Shown here: one piece after another, positions 26,706-36,000 of the stretch
Position numbering within the stretch: the stretch's first letter is position 1
Layout: every line of letters starts with the position of its first letter
Assembly: GCF_007786235.1 (NCBI RefSeq)
Contig: NZ_VNFK01000005.1
Span: 62,001-126,000, forward strand
Reading direction: 5' to 3'
Source: Paenarthrobacter nitroguajacolicus
Lineage (GTDB): Bacteria; Actinomycetota; Actinomycetes; Actinomycetales; Micrococcaceae
DNA length: 64,000 nt
Program-made: the position numbers and the translations under genes
Notes under the pieces: generated by a model
The model's input: only the letters and a program-made list of their open reading frames with translations
Databases searched by the model: none
What the model was told of the DNA's origin: nothing

Positions 26706-27326
26706 ATGACCACGGTAAACGTGAAGAAGACCAGTTATAGCTGGCGTGTTGTAGACATCGTGGTGGCGGCCCTTATCGCCATCGCCGGCGGCGTGATCTT
26801 CTGGGCATGGTCCCAGGGCGCCGCACTCGTATCCATTCCCATGAACGCGACGTATCCGCCGCTCACCGGCCTGATCGCCGGTGGCTGGATGATCCCGGCG
26901 GTCTTGGGCATGCTCATTATCCGCAAGCCGGGTGCGGCACTGTTCTGCGAAGCCGTGGCAGCCACGGGTGAGCTCATTATGGGTTCGCAGTACGGCACCA
27001 CAGTGCTCATCTCGGGCATCCTCCAGGGCCTCGGCGCCGAGCTGATCTTCGCCGCGTTCCGCTACAAGAAGTTCAACCTGCCCACGGCACTCCTTGCCGG
27101 TGCCGGTGCTGGCCTTTTCTGCGGCCTCAACGACTCCTTCCTGCCTTGGGGTTGGAACATCGCTTACGAAGCCATCGACAAGCTGGCCTACATCACTTTC
27201 ACCACCATCTCCGGCGCGATCATCGCAGGCGCACTGTCATGGGTCGCCACCCGCGGTTTGGCCAAGACGGGCGTCCTGAGCTCCTTCGCGTCCCGCAAGG
27301 CCGCTTCGGAGCCAGTCTTCAGCTGA
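26706..27326 (+). CDS. ykoE: ECF transporter S component, thiamine-type (YkoE)
   Basis: The 206-residue membrane protein has five or six hydrophobic segments and YkoE features: WRVVDIVVAALIAIAGGVIF WAW near the start, ATYPPLTGLIAGGWMIPAVLG, and GSQYGTTVLISGILQGLGAEL. It would be the substrate-binding component for thiamine or its hydroxymethylpyrimidine precursor. The TPP riboswitch directly upstream supports the substrate. It overlaps the ATPase gene by one base (TGATG). Confidence 0.92.
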   Translation: MTTVNVKKTSYSWRVVDIVVAALIAIAGGVIFWAWSQGAALVSIPMNATYPPLTGLIAGGWMIPAVLGMLIIRKPGAALFCEAVAATGELIMGSQYGTTVLISGILQGLGAELIFAAFRYKKFNLPTALLAGAGAGLFCGLNDSFLPWGWNIAYEAIDKLAYITFTTISGAIIAGALSWVATRGLAKTGVLSSFASRKAASEPVFS

Positions 27327-28894
27327 TGCCCGCCACCAACAGCGGCGCTGTCAGGCCTGCCGCCATCTCGGCCGAGGGCTGGGGTTGGCGGCACGCCGGT
27401 CGGGCCAAGCCTGCCATTCAAGGCCTTGACCTCAGGATCGAACCCGGGGAGCGCGTACTGCTGCTGGGGCCTTCAGGCGCCGGCAAGTCCACGCTCCTGC
27501 ACGCCCTCGCCGGGGTGCTGGGTGACGAGGAGGACGACTCTGACGAGACCGGCTCCCTGCTGATCGACGGCGTCACTCCCCGCGAGCAGCGAGGCCGCGC
27601 CGGCCTGATGCAACAGGATCCGGAAACGCAGGTGGTCCTCTCGCGGGTGGGTGACGACGTCGCCTTCGGTGCCGAGAACCTGGCCGTACCGCGGGACGAG
27701 ATTTGGTCCCGCGTCCATGAAGCGCTCGACGACGTCGGGTTGCGTACCGCAGCAGGCGGCGGCTTGGCGTTGGATCACCCGACGGCGGCACTCTCCGGTG
27801 GGCAGAAGCAGCGCCTTGCGCTGGCCGGCATCCTGGCGATGCGGCCCGGGCTGATCCTGCTGGATGAACCTACGGCCAACCTCGATCCTGCAGGGGTGTT
27901 GGAGGTCCGCGATGCCGTGAAGCGCTGCGTGGACAAGACCGGCGCCACGTTGGTGGTGGTGGAGCACCGGGTGTCTGTGTGGAAGGACCTGGTGGACAGG
28001 ATCGTGGTCCTGCAGCCGGGTACCGGCTCAGAAGCCGGTACGCCGGGCGTCCTCCTGGACGGCCCGCCGGACCACGTCCTATCCGAGGCCCGCACCATGC
28101 TGATGGGTGCCGGCGTTTGGGTTCCGGGGTATGTCCCGGCAACCCGCGCCCGCCGCAACGAACCCCGGACCGCCCAGCTCCTCCTTGCGGCGCAGGACCT
28201 CTCAGTTTCACGGGAGAAACCACGCAGGAAGGGCTTCAGGACCATCCCGCCGGTTCCCGTGCAATCCGGCATCAGTGCCCAGGTCCGGGCAGGCCAGGCG
28301 CTCACCATCACGGGTCCCAACGGTGCCGGAAAGTCCACCTTCGCGCTCACGTTGGCCGGTCTTCTGGCGCCGGTGGATGGCACGGTGAGTGCCGCCGTCG
28401 AGCTTTCAGAGGGAGTGGGCATGGACCCCTTCAAGTGGAAAGCCGAGCAGCTGATTTCCCGTATCGGAACCGTTTTCCAGGAGCCGGAGCACCAGTTCGT
28501 CACGGGCAAGGTCCTGGACGAACTCATGTTTGGCCCGAGGCACCTGGGCCATGGCGAGGAACGCGTGGACGAACTGTTGGAGCGGTTGCGCCTCACCCAT
28601 CTGGTGGACGCCAATCCGTACACCTTGTCCGGCGGCGAGAAGCGTCGGCTCTCGGTGGCCACCGTGCTCGCGGCGCATCCGAAGGTCTTGGTGCTCGATG
28701 AGCCGACGTTTGGCCAGGATGCGAACACCTGGGCCGAATTGGCGTCCTTCCTGTCCGAATTGCTGGACGCCGGAACTGCCGTGGTCTCAGTAACCCATGA
28801 CCAAGAGTTCAGCGCCGTGCTCGGCGGCACGGAACTGCAGCTCGGCCCGTCCACGCGCACGGAAAACGACCGCCAGGAAGCCGGTGCAGCATGA
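27326..28894 (+). CDS. ykoD: ECF transporter ATP-binding protein, two ABC domains (YkoD)
   Basis: The 522-residue protein holds two ABC ATPase domains. The first has LGPSGAGKST, LSGGQKQR and LILLDEPTANLDP; the second has TGPNGAGKST, LSGGEKRR and VLVLDEPTFGQDA. They energise uptake through the S and T components encoded on either side. The ATG overlaps the ykoE stop, and the end overlaps ykoC by four bases. A frame open 60 codons further upstream only overlaps ykoE and is not used. Confidence 0.94.
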   Translation: MPATNSGAVRPAAISAEGWGWRHAGRAKPAIQGLDLRIEPGERVLLLGPSGAGKSTLLHALAGVLGDEEDDSDETGSLLIDGVTPREQRGRAGLMQQDPETQVVLSRVGDDVAFGAENLAVPRDEIWSRVHEALDDVGLRTAAGGGLALDHPTAALSGGQKQRLALAGILAMRPGLILLDEPTANLDPAGVLEVRDAVKRCVDKTGATLVVVEHRVSVWKDLVDRIVVLQPGTGSEAGTPGVLLDGPPDHVLSEARTMLMGAGVWVPGYVPATRARRNEPRTAQLLLAAQDLSVSREKPRRKGFRTIPPVPVQSGISAQVRAGQALTITGPNGAGKSTFALTLAGLLAPVDGTVSAAVELSEGVGMDPFKWKAEQLISRIGTVFQEPEHQFVTGKVLDELMFGPRHLGHGEERVDELLERLRLTHLVDANPYTLSGGEKRRLSVATVLAAHPKVLVLDEPTFGQDANTWAELASFLSELLDAGTAVVSVTHDQEFSAVLGGTELQLGPSTRTENDRQEAGAA

Positions 28895-29685
28895 GGGATG
28901 CACTGAACCTGCGGGGTAACCAGGCGCTGCTGACCCGCGCGAATCCTTTGGCCAAGTTCGGCTCGGTCTTCCTCATCTCCCTGGTGCTGGCGCTGTCCAT
29001 CGACTGGGTGTCGGCGTCTACGGCGCTTGTTGCGGAGTTGGCGCTCTTCCCGCTGGCCGGCCTCACTCTCCGCTTGCTGTGGCAGCGTGCCTGGCCGCTG
29101 ATCATCGCGGCAGCGATCGGCGGGTGGAGCACAGCGATCGTGGCTGCTGACAGCGGCGCTGTCCTGCTCGACGTCGGACTCTGGTCCATCAGCGAAGGTT
29201 CCCTCGAGCTGGGGCTGGGTTTCATGCTCCGCGGCTTGGCGATCGCGCTCCCGGCGATCCTGCTGATGACCTGCACCGATCCGACGGACCTGGCCGATGC
29301 GCTGGCGCAGAAAGCAAAGCTGCCGCACCGCTTTGTCCTCGGGTCTCTGGCAGCCATGCGTTTAGTGGGCCTCATGGCAGAGGAGTGGCAGACCATCGGC
29401 ATGGCCCGCCGGGCACGCGGCGTCGGCTCGCAGGGCAGCCCGTTCCAGCGCCTCAAGGCTACGCTCGGGCAGAGCTTCGGGCTCTTGGTGCAGGCGGTTC
29501 GCCGGGCGTCGAGGCTAGCGGTGACCATGGAAGCCCGCGGTTTTGGGGGCGGTCAACGCACGTGGGCACGAGAATCAACGTACTCGTTGCTGGACGTTTG
29601 GGTGGTCCTTGGCGGGTTGGTGATTGCAGCGGGAGCAGTGCTGGCCGCTGTGGGCGCGGGGACATGGAGTTTCGTCTGGCGCTAG
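28891..29685 (+). CDS. ykoC: ECF transporter T component (YkoC)
   Basis: This 264-residue membrane protein has five or six hydrophobic segments and the energy-coupling-factor T-component helix motifs, including LGSLAAMRLVGLMAEEWQTI and the ARRARGV coupling segment, with a second AARG-like motif MEARGFGGG near the C-terminus. It links the S component to the ATPase. It is the last gene of the thiamine operon. Confidence 0.92.
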   Translation: MRDALNLRGNQALLTRANPLAKFGSVFLISLVLALSIDWVSASTALVAELALFPLAGLTLRLLWQRAWPLIIAAAIGGWSTAIVAADSGAVLLDVGLWSISEGSLELGLGFMLRGLAIALPAILLMTCTDPTDLADALAQKAKLPHRFVLGSLAAMRLVGLMAEEWQTIGMARRARGVGSQGSPFQRLKATLGQSFGLLVQAVRRASRLAVTMEARGFGGGQRTWARESTYSLLDVWVVLGGLVIAAGAVLAAVGAGTWSFVWR

Positions 29686-29769
29686 CGCTGACATGCGCTG
29701 GAACGCTGGACACCAAACGTGCCGCCGGTAGCGTTGGGGGGCCGCCGGCGGCACTTCCCTTGTGGCGGT

Positions 29770-30366
29770 TTAGCGCTGCTGTTCCTGGATCTCGTCAAAG
29801 CCGGCGCGTGTCAGGAACCCCAGTTGGGCTTCCTTCTCGGCGAGCTGGATGATGGGACCGAGCTCGAAGCAGGTGGCTTCCAGGCGACGCAGGGCCTTGG
29901 CATTGCGGGAGTCCGGCTCCACGATGATCCGGTCCTTGCCCGGCAGCGAGAACATGTACTTGATCAGCGACGTTCCGAGCCTCGGCGTGAAGTGTGGAAT
30001 GGGCCGCGTGGCCGGAGCCAGCAACAGGTGCATCCCAATGTCCTCCTCGCGCGCAGGGTAGGCCTCGCCCACGGGGTCGTGCAGTGGTTCGTACGTCTGG
30101 AACAGGGCCAGCGGCTCCCCGTCGAGCACCACCAGGAACGCGTGGTGGGTCTCCAATGAGTCAAGGAACTCGTAGATCTCCCGGACGTGTTCGCGGGAGT
30201 GCTCGGTCATTCCCCAGAACTTTGCGCGGGGCTGGGTCACCCACTCGTAGATGAGGCCGATGTCCTCGCTGGGGATCAGGGGGACTATCCGCAGGGAACC
30301 CCAACCGTCGAGTTCTTCGGAGTAGATGGTGGTGCGGACGGCGAAGTCCTGGGTGGTGGTGGTCAT
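29770..30366 (-). CDS. Siderophore-type N-acyltransferase (DesC/IucB/MbtK-like GNAT)
   Basis: The 198-residue protein matches the acyl-CoA transferases that acylate N-hydroxylated diamines or lysine in siderophore assembly. It has LIYEWVTQPRAKFWGMTEHS near the start, then HHAFLVVLDGEPLALFQTYE, DIGMHLLLAPATRPIPHFT, and IIVEPDSRNAKALR. DesC and IucB have the same spaced motifs. No monooxygenase, decarboxylase or NIS synthetase gene lies in this window, so it may act with genes elsewhere. It follows the penicillin acylase gene on the same strand with 31 bases between, and AAGGAAA precedes its ATG. Iron control through the box at 32543 is likely. Confidence 0.82.
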   Translation of the reverse strand: MTTTTQDFAVRTTIYSEELDGWGSLRIVPLIPSEDIGLIYEWVTQPRAKFWGMTEHSREHVREIYEFLDSLETHHAFLVVLDGEPLALFQTYEPLHDPVGEAYPAREEDIGMHLLLAPATRPIPHFTPRLGTSLIKYMFSLPGKDRIIVEPDSRNAKALRRLEATCFELGPIIQLAEKEAQLGFLTRAGFDEIQEQQR

Positions 30367-30397
30367 GGTTTCCTTCTAGGGCTGCGAACGGAATTGG

Positions 30398-32521
30398 CTA
30401 GGGCGTGTCTTTGGTCAGGACCGACCAATCCGTGACCACTGGGGCAAGCTTCCCGGCGGTCCAGAGTGGCAGTTGGTCGGCGAAATGCTCATGCTCGGGT
30501 GTACCCGCGGCGCCGAAGGGGACGATCCACCGGCTGTTGGCTCGATCGGACAGGTCCCAGACGTAGCGGGCCACGGGTCCACGGAAGCTTCGGTCGTCCA
30601 CGCCAGGGAGGCTTTCGGTGCAGAGCACGCAACCGGTATCCCCACTGAGGTCGGCGGCGGGGGCGGCCTCGGAAAGAGCGCCCGGGAGGACGTGAACGGC
30701 CAGGAGCTGGTGTCGCTCGCCCCACGACGCACCGTCCAGCAGCGCTTCCTCCAGGGCAACGTCCTCAAGCGCTGCGGCAGCTTCAACACCAACACTGATA
30801 CCAAGCTCGGAGCCCCGGGCCAGCAGCGTTTCAAGAGCAAATCCGATGCGCGAAGGAACAGACAGCCAGGGCCCGAACAAGGGGGAGTATGCCGTGGGCT
30901 CGTGCAGTGGGGCCAACGCGGAATGCCTGGCAATGCGTTGAACCAAGACTCCCCGCCACGCCGCGAGCACGGCTGCCTGGTGACTGGCCGCGTCCATGCG
31001 GCCGTCCCATCCCAACAACTCTGACCGGAGTTCCTTGGCTTCGCCGGACAGGTCATCGGCGTCCAGGCCACTGAGGATGGATCGGAACACCGGCCATGGA
31101 CCCAGCTGCGTGTCCGTGTGGATGGCCTGCATGGTGTCCACGGTGAGTGACCCTCCGGGAGCGGCCTCCAATAGTTCCCGGATCCGCAGCGCACGATGCG
31201 CAGGAGCGAACTCCATGGCCACCGCATCTCCGCCGCCCGCGGCCCGATCATTAGCGCTGACCGCGAAACGCTGGACCTTGGTACGGGGGAGGACCACGTA
31301 CTGCCCGTCCCACGCGTGGCGGGCGGAGAAGGCGGGCGCCGGCAGGCGGCGGTTGGAGGGATTCCGCTGCGGAACAAGCCCGGCAACAAAGTGGCGGACG
31401 GCCCCGGAGTCGTCCGCGGCCACCACACTGTTGACAGGCTCCACCCAGGCATCGAACGCTGCCTCTACCTCGGACACGTTCCGGCTCCGCAACAGCGGCA
31501 GGAGGGCCTCGAAACCCAGCCGCCCCTCAACCCGTGCGGGGAAACGCAAGCTGAGGGCACCGCCGTCGGGCGCTGCAGAGATCACCGACCCACGCATGGT
31601 CTCCATGACCTCAACGTCAACGGCGTCACCTCCGCGGACGCGAACAGTCTCGGTACTGACGACGACGGGTTCCCAGCCTTCCGCTCCACGAGCCTCCACG
31701 CGCTCGCCATCCACATCGGTGACCCGGCGCAGTTCCTCTTCGAAAAGGTCCTGGTAGTCGGCCATGGCGTTGGTGATGGCCCAGGCGGTATGCCCGGTGT
31801 GGGCGAAGTGCGGGAGGCCGGGGACACCTGGGAAGGCGAACCCGATGGCGTCGAACTCGGGGCATGCCAGCCGCACTTGCTGGTACACGCCGGGCAGCTC
31901 CATCAAACGGTGGGGGTCGCCGGCAACCAGGGGAAGGCCGCTGGCTGTCTCCGAACCGTGGGCAGCCCAGGCATTGCTGCCGGACCACACGGGAGCTTCG
32001 ATGCTGAACAGGCCTACGGCGTCGTCCCCGAGAGTCCGTGCGACGTGCGCGCGGAAGAGTTTGTTGGGGAACGTGGAGAACAGGATGTGGTGGACCAGGA
32101 AGACGCCCAGCGGTGTCCACGGGTTCCAAAGCTCGGGGGCGCCGCCGGATTCATCGAACTCCGGGCCACCGCGGAGGCCTTCGGACAAGGCCTGGTTGAC
32201 GCCGGCGACGTACTGTCCGCACCAGCGTTTTGTGTCGTCGTCGAAGTTCTCGAAGCAGCGGCGGGCGGTGTCATCCAACCGGGCCTGCCGGGCGAACCGG
32301 TCCCACACCACCGCGTCAGGGCCCAGCACTTCTGCCGCGCGGCCTTCGGAACGCCAGCGTTCCAGCTCGATCTGCCATGAGCGGTCGCTGGCGGCGTTCA
32401 GGCCTTGGAGGTAGGCGAGGTCGTCGGCGGATTCCGCCCACAAGTGCGGGATCCCCCACGAGTCACGGTAGGTGCCGGGGCCGCCTGCCGGGGCGGGATT
32501 GTGAGTCGGGGCAGGCGTCAT
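30398..32521 (-). CDS. Penicillin acylase family protein (DesG-like)
   Basis: The 707-residue Ntn-hydrolase has the alpha-chain start RDSWGIPHLWAESADDLAYL and the autoproteolysis site before Ser182 in VWSGSNAWAAHG, followed by LPLVAGDPHRLMELPG. The C-terminal part carries the beta-chain catalytic region (NANDR-like SANDRAAGGGDAV). No signal peptide is seen, so it is probably cytoplasmic. In Streptomyces desferrioxamine loci a penicillin-amidase homologue (DesG) accompanies des genes; the same gene company here suggests a role in siderophore acylation or turnover. It is the first gene of an iron-regulated minus-strand unit. Confidence 0.85.
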   Translation of the reverse strand: MTPAPTHNPAPAGGPGTYRDSWGIPHLWAESADDLAYLQGLNAASDRSWQIELERWRSEGRAAEVLGPDAVVWDRFARQARLDDTARRCFENFDDDTKRWCGQYVAGVNQALSEGLRGGPEFDESGGAPELWNPWTPLGVFLVHHILFSTFPNKLFRAHVARTLGDDAVGLFSIEAPVWSGSNAWAAHGSETASGLPLVAGDPHRLMELPGVYQQVRLACPEFDAIGFAFPGVPGLPHFAHTGHTAWAITNAMADYQDLFEEELRRVTDVDGERVEARGAEGWEPVVVSTETVRVRGGDAVDVEVMETMRGSVISAAPDGGALSLRFPARVEGRLGFEALLPLLRSRNVSEVEAAFDAWVEPVNSVVAADDSGAVRHFVAGLVPQRNPSNRRLPAPAFSARHAWDGQYVVLPRTKVQRFAVSANDRAAGGGDAVAMEFAPAHRALRIRELLEAAPGGSLTVDTMQAIHTDTQLGPWPVFRSILSGLDADDLSGEAKELRSELLGWDGRMDAASHQAAVLAAWRGVLVQRIARHSALAPLHEPTAYSPLFGPWLSVPSRIGFALETLLARGSELGISVGVEAAAALEDVALEEALLDGASWGERHQLLAVHVLPGALSEAAPAADLSGDTGCVLCTESLPGVDDRSFRGPVARYVWDLSDRANSRWIVPFGAAGTPEHEHFADQLPLWTAGKLAPVVTDWSVLTKDTP

Positions 32522-32542
32522 AATCTCAGGCCGCTTTCGAGC

Positions 32543-32561
32543 TTAGGTTAGGCTTACTTAA
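32543..32561. promoter_or_regulatory. IdeR/DtxR-type iron box
   Basis: TTAGGTTAGGCTTACTTAA matches the DtxR/IdeR/DmdR consensus TTAGGTTAGGCTAACCTAA at 17 of 19 positions. It lies between the divergent penicillin acylase (start 32521) and siderophore-interacting protein (start 32623) genes, so Fe(II)-bound repressor could silence both. Confidence 0.88.
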
Positions 32562-32622
32562 GCTCAAGATAAATGGCTTTGGCCCCGTTCACAAATCGTG
32601 GCCGTTCGTGAAGGAGTGTTGC

Positions 32623-33357
32623 TTGAAGCGCAATTGGGAAGGCGTCGTCCTCAAAGTGATGGGCGCCAAGGACTTCACCTTGGAAGTCACCGGGCGGGAG
32701 GAGATCACCCCCGACTTCCTGCGCGTGCATGTGCGCGATGGTGGACTCTTGGAGCGCAGTGGCCTGCACCCCACCATGTGGATCCGGCTGTGGTTCGACG
32801 ATTCCGGCAAGGCCCACCAACGCGCCTACACCCTGGTGAACGCGGATCCAGTGGCAGGAACGTTCAGTATGGACTTCGCTATGCACCATGGCGTCGCGGC
32901 CGACTGGGCCCGCTCAGTGCAAGCCGGCGACACCATCGACGCCACGGTCCAAGGCAGTTCCTTCAGCTTCCCGCAGCCCGCTCCGCGTCGGATCTGGGTG
33001 GTGGGCGATCCCGCGTCCATCCCGGCCATCAACTCACTCCTGGATGAGCGTCAGCTTTCGGCTGGCCACGGATCCCCGGTGACGGCCTGGCTTGAATACC
33101 AGCATGACGCCGACCCTTCGCTCGAGGTGCGGACCTCCGGATCCGACGTCGTCACCTGGATTCCGCGCAAACGCGACGGTGCCGCGCTGGTGGAGGAAGT
33201 CTGCGGTGCGCTGACCGAGGAGACGGTGTCCGTGGCGGACGACTTCTTCTGGATAGCGTGCGAGGCGTCCAGTACCCGTGCAATCGTGAAGCACTTGCGG
33301 AAGGGCTTGGGCGTGGATAAACATCGGATCGACGCCTTGGGATACTGGCGCGTCTAA
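32623..33357 (+). CDS. Siderophore-interacting protein (DesF/ViuB-like ferric-siderophore reductase)
   Basis: The 244-residue protein has the FAD-binding domain of siderophore-interacting proteins (HQRAYTLVN in the RxYT position, AADWARSVQAGDTIDATVQG) and the NAD-binding C-terminal domain (RRIWVVGDPASIPAINSLL, FFWIACEASSTRAIVKHLRK). It releases iron from ferric siderophores in the cytoplasm by reduction. The TTG start at 32623 is chosen because AAGGAG ends six bases upstream; a GTG at 32608 lies before that site. It is controlled by the iron box at 32543. Confidence 0.92.
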   Translation: MKRNWEGVVLKVMGAKDFTLEVTGREEITPDFLRVHVRDGGLLERSGLHPTMWIRLWFDDSGKAHQRAYTLVNADPVAGTFSMDFAMHHGVAADWARSVQAGDTIDATVQGSSFSFPQPAPRRIWVVGDPASIPAINSLLDERQLSAGHGSPVTAWLEYQHDADPSLEVRTSGSDVVTWIPRKRDGAALVEEVCGALTEETVSVADDFFWIACEASSTRAIVKHLRKGLGVDKHRIDALGYWRV

Positions 33358-33489
33358 CCCCTCTGGGCTAGTCGCGCTGACGGGCGACGTCCGGCGCCGT
33401 TTATCGCACAGGACGGGTATGGTGTGATCTTTGCCGCTCAAACGGCGATTTGCGTGCAGCTTCTAACTCACTTGTGATATTTCTGGGTT

Positions 33490-35013
33490 ATGACGCAAGC
33501 TACGCCCGAACATGTTGGCCTCCTGCTCCGTAACGCCCGCAGTGAAAAGGGTTGGACGCAGGGGCAGTTGGCTACTGAGCTGGGAACCAGCCAGAGCGCA
33601 ATCGCCCGGATGGAACAGGGTAAACAGAATCTCAGCCTGCGAATGATCGAGCGGCTCGAAGCGATCTTCGGGCGTTCCATCGTCAAAGTCGGCAAGCCGC
33701 AGATGACCCATCTCCGTGTGGAGGGCGGCCGGACGCTGTCCGGCGAAGTCGATGTGAACAGCAGTAAGAACGCCGGCGTCGCGCTCTTGTGCGCCAGCTT
33801 GATCAACCGTGGCACCACCACGCTGCGCCGGCTGGCCCGCATTGAAGAAGTCAACAGGATCGTCGAAGTCCTGACCTCCATCGGCGTCGAATGCACCTGG
33901 CTTAACGGAAGCGACCTCCGCATCCGCAGGCCCGAGGTCTTGGATCTCGGTTCGATGGACGTCGATGCTGCCCGCCGAACCCGCAGCGTCATCATGCTGC
34001 TTGGGCCGCTCCTGGATGAGACCAACGAATACTTGCTGCCCTATGCCGGTGGTTGCGACCTCGGAACGCGTACCGTCGAGCCCCACATGCAGGCCCTGCG
34101 CCAGTTCGGACTGTCCGTGGAAGCCAGGTCCGGTTTCTACTCCGTGACTGCGCCTCCCGCCGATGGGCATAGCCGCTCGTTCGTGCTGACTGAGCGTGGC
34201 GATACCGTCACCGAGAACGCCATCATGGCTGCCGCCCACCGCGAAGGCACCACGGTGATCCGCAACGCCAGCCCCAACTACATGGTCCAGGACCTCTGCT
34301 TCTACCTGCAGGGACTCGGCGTGGATATCGAAGGCGTGGGGACCACCACCCTGAAGATCACCGGCCGCCCCGCCATCGACGTGGACATCGAGTACTTCCC
34401 GTCCGAGGACCCCATCGAGGCCATGAGCCTGATCACCGCGGGAATCGTCACCAACTCCGAGGTCACCATCCGCAGGGTCCCCATCGAGTTCATGGAAATC
34501 GAACTCGCCACGTTGGAGCAGATGGGCCAAAACCTGGAAATCTCCGGCGAATACATGGCCCGTAATGGCCGCACGCGCCTGGTGGACGTGACCACCAAGC
34601 CCTCCGAACTCCGCGCCCCGCAGGACAAGATCCACCCGATGCCGTTCCCCGGCCTCAACATCGACAACCTGCCGTTCTTCGCCGTGATCGCGGGCAACGC
34701 CGAGGGCCAGACCATGATCCACGACTGGGTCTACGAGAACCGTGCCATCTACTTGACCGAACTCAACAAGTTGGGCGCCCAGGTGCAGCTGCTGGATCCA
34801 CACCGGATCTACGTCAACGGGCCCACTAAGTGGCGCGCGGCGGAAATCGGCTGCCCGCCCGCCCTGCGCCCCGCCGCTTGCCTGCTCCTGGCGATGCTGG
34901 CAGCGAGGGGAACCTCAGAGCTGCGCAACATCTACGTGATCGAGCGTGGTTACGAGGACCTTGCAGAGCGCCTGAACACCATTGGCGCGAAGATCGAGTA
35001 CTTCCAGGACTAG
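33490..35013 (+). CDS. XRE-type HTH fused to UDP-GlcNAc 1-carboxyvinyltransferase (MurA-like)
   Basis: Residues 1-65 are a Cro/C1-type helix-turn-helix (LRNARSEKGWTQGQLATELG, SQSAIARMEQGKQNLSLR). Residues about 75-507 are an EPSP-synthase/MurA fold with Lys93-Asn94 (SSKNAG) and Cys189 in the GGCDLGTRTVEPH loop. The C-terminal Arg region is also present (ALRPAACLLL, YVIERGYEDLAERL). MurA adds enolpyruvate to UDP-GlcNAc as the first step of peptidoglycan synthesis. The DNA-binding head suggests either a DNA-bound sensor of cell-wall precursors or an enzyme that autoregulates. Catalytic residues look intact. The ATG has only a weak ribosome binding site. A palindromic element begins right after the stop. 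Confidence 0.88.
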   Translation: MTQATPEHVGLLLRNARSEKGWTQGQLATELGTSQSAIARMEQGKQNLSLRMIERLEAIFGRSIVKVGKPQMTHLRVEGGRTLSGEVDVNSSKNAGVALLCASLINRGTTTLRRLARIEEVNRIVEVLTSIGVECTWLNGSDLRIRRPEVLDLGSMDVDAARRTRSVIMLLGPLLDETNEYLLPYAGGCDLGTRTVEPHMQALRQFGLSVEARSGFYSVTAPPADGHSRSFVLTERGDTVTENAIMAAAHREGTTVIRNASPNYMVQDLCFYLQGLGVDIEGVGTTTLKITGRPAIDVDIEYFPSEDPIEAMSLITAGIVTNSEVTIRRVPIEFMEIELATLEQMGQNLEISGEYMARNGRTRLVDVTTKPSELRAPQDKIHPMPFPGLNIDNLPFFAVIAGNAEGQTMIHDWVYENRAIYLTELNKLGAQVQLLDPHRIYVNGPTKWRAAEIGCPPALRPAACLLLAMLAARGTSELRNIYVIERGYEDLAERLNTIGAKIEYFQD

Positions 35014-35098
35014 TTTTGCTGGATCATTCCTCGGTGGCCTTCAGGAGGCCCGCCATTCCGGGCTTCCGAATGGACAGAGAACGAATGATCCAGCAAAA
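35014..35098. repeat. Palindromic element A (TTTTGCTGGATCATTC ends)
   Basis: Perfect 16-bp inverted repeats at 35014-35029 and 35083-35098 enclose two further small hairpins (GGCCT...AGGCC and CATTC...GAATG). It starts directly after the MurA-like stop and ends six bases before the convergent DUF559 gene. A related element lies at 36001-36086 on the other side of that gene. It can act as a terminator-like structure and may belong to a dispersed repeat family. Confidence 0.82.
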
Positions 35099-35104
35099 TC
35101 CTGC

Positions 35105-35929
35105 CTATCCGCGTCTGCCGTCCCTTCCCCGGGCCAGTAGTCCCCGGATCTGGGCCATGACATGCTCCTGCGAGTTCCAGATCTGCTCGGGTGCGTAACT
35201 TAACACGTGATAGCCACGGACTTGCGCAGCATTCAGCCTGCCCATGTCCTTTCGCCAGGCGGACCTGGAACTGTGGAACTGGTATCCGTTGATCTCGACG
35301 ATGAGCCACCCGTCGATCAGGATGTCCACCCGACCTACACCTTCGATGCCCACTTGCCGCTTGAACGAAAGCCCTTCCGATTCGAAGAGTAGCCGTGCAC
35401 TGATCTCGGGGACCGATTCGGATAATCCATCTGCCATGGCCAACCGTTTCCTCGCTACTCCGAAGTATTTGGCGGTGAGCTCACTTTCGAGGACATGCCG
35501 GGCAATCCCGAATCTCGTCATCGCAGACTGGGCTACGGATATCGCGTCAACTTCCGCCAAGCACGTCAGCGCATGGATGACGGTGTCTTCCACGGATGCC
35601 AAGGGAAGAAGGGCCTCCGATCCCACCCTGAGCCCACCATGCCGAACGAATCCCCGGCCTCGGTTGTGCCTTGTTGCCAGGTGGATTTTGTTGGGTTTCG
35701 TCTTAAGCCAAAGCCCGTATCTGACAGCGGCACTGGCGCACGTCAGCTGCCCATTGTTCGTGAGGGCCGAGAGGTACTCCGTATCTGCGGACGGCAACGC
35801 CCAAATGCCCTTCCGGGGTTGATACGCCCCTGCGATTCTCCGAACCGACGAGGGAGTGAAACCATGACCGCGGAGCAGCCCCACTCGTGCCACTCCGCCC
35901 ACTGATCTCAGGAATTCGAGTGCGTCCAT
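35105..35929 (-). CDS. DUF559-type endonuclease-like protein with N-terminal winged-helix-like domain
   Basis: The 274-residue protein has an N-terminal region resembling the AbiEi-antitoxin-like winged helix ([20 protein letters not shown], then [18 protein letters not shown]). The C-terminal domain has a Vsr/DUF559 nuclease look: [40 protein letters not shown] and a final helix. The E-x-D/EIN arrangement matches the PD-(D/E)XK-like core. Such proteins are common singletons in Actinobacteria with unknown role. It is flanked by palindromic elements A and B. The start at 35929 is uncertain; a longer frame begins at 35965. Confidence 0.75.
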   Translation of the reverse strand: MDALEFLRSVGGVARVGLLRGHGFTPSSVRRIAGAYQPRKGIWALPSADTEYLSALTNNGQLTCASAAVRYGLWLKTKPNKIHLATRHNRGRGFVRHGGLRVGSEALLPLASVEDTVIHALTCLAEVDAISVAQSAMTRFGIARHVLESELTAKYFGVARKRLAMADGLSESVPEISARLLFESEGLSFKRQVGIEGVGRVDILIDGWLIVEINGYQFHSSRSAWRKDMGRLNAAQVRGYHVLSYAPEQIWNSQEHVMAQIRGLLARGRDGRRG

Positions 35930-36000
35930 GGTCCAAGCTGGCCACGAACTGCTGCGGTGGGGCATGGAAATACTGGCGTATGTGGATGAAAGCGCCGAAC

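Noticed and set aside
33358..33489. Autoregulatory operator for the XRE-MurA protein
   Set aside because: A weak GCCG...CGGC inverted repeat (GCCGCTCAAACGGC) exists, but a single imperfect dyad is not enough to call a site.
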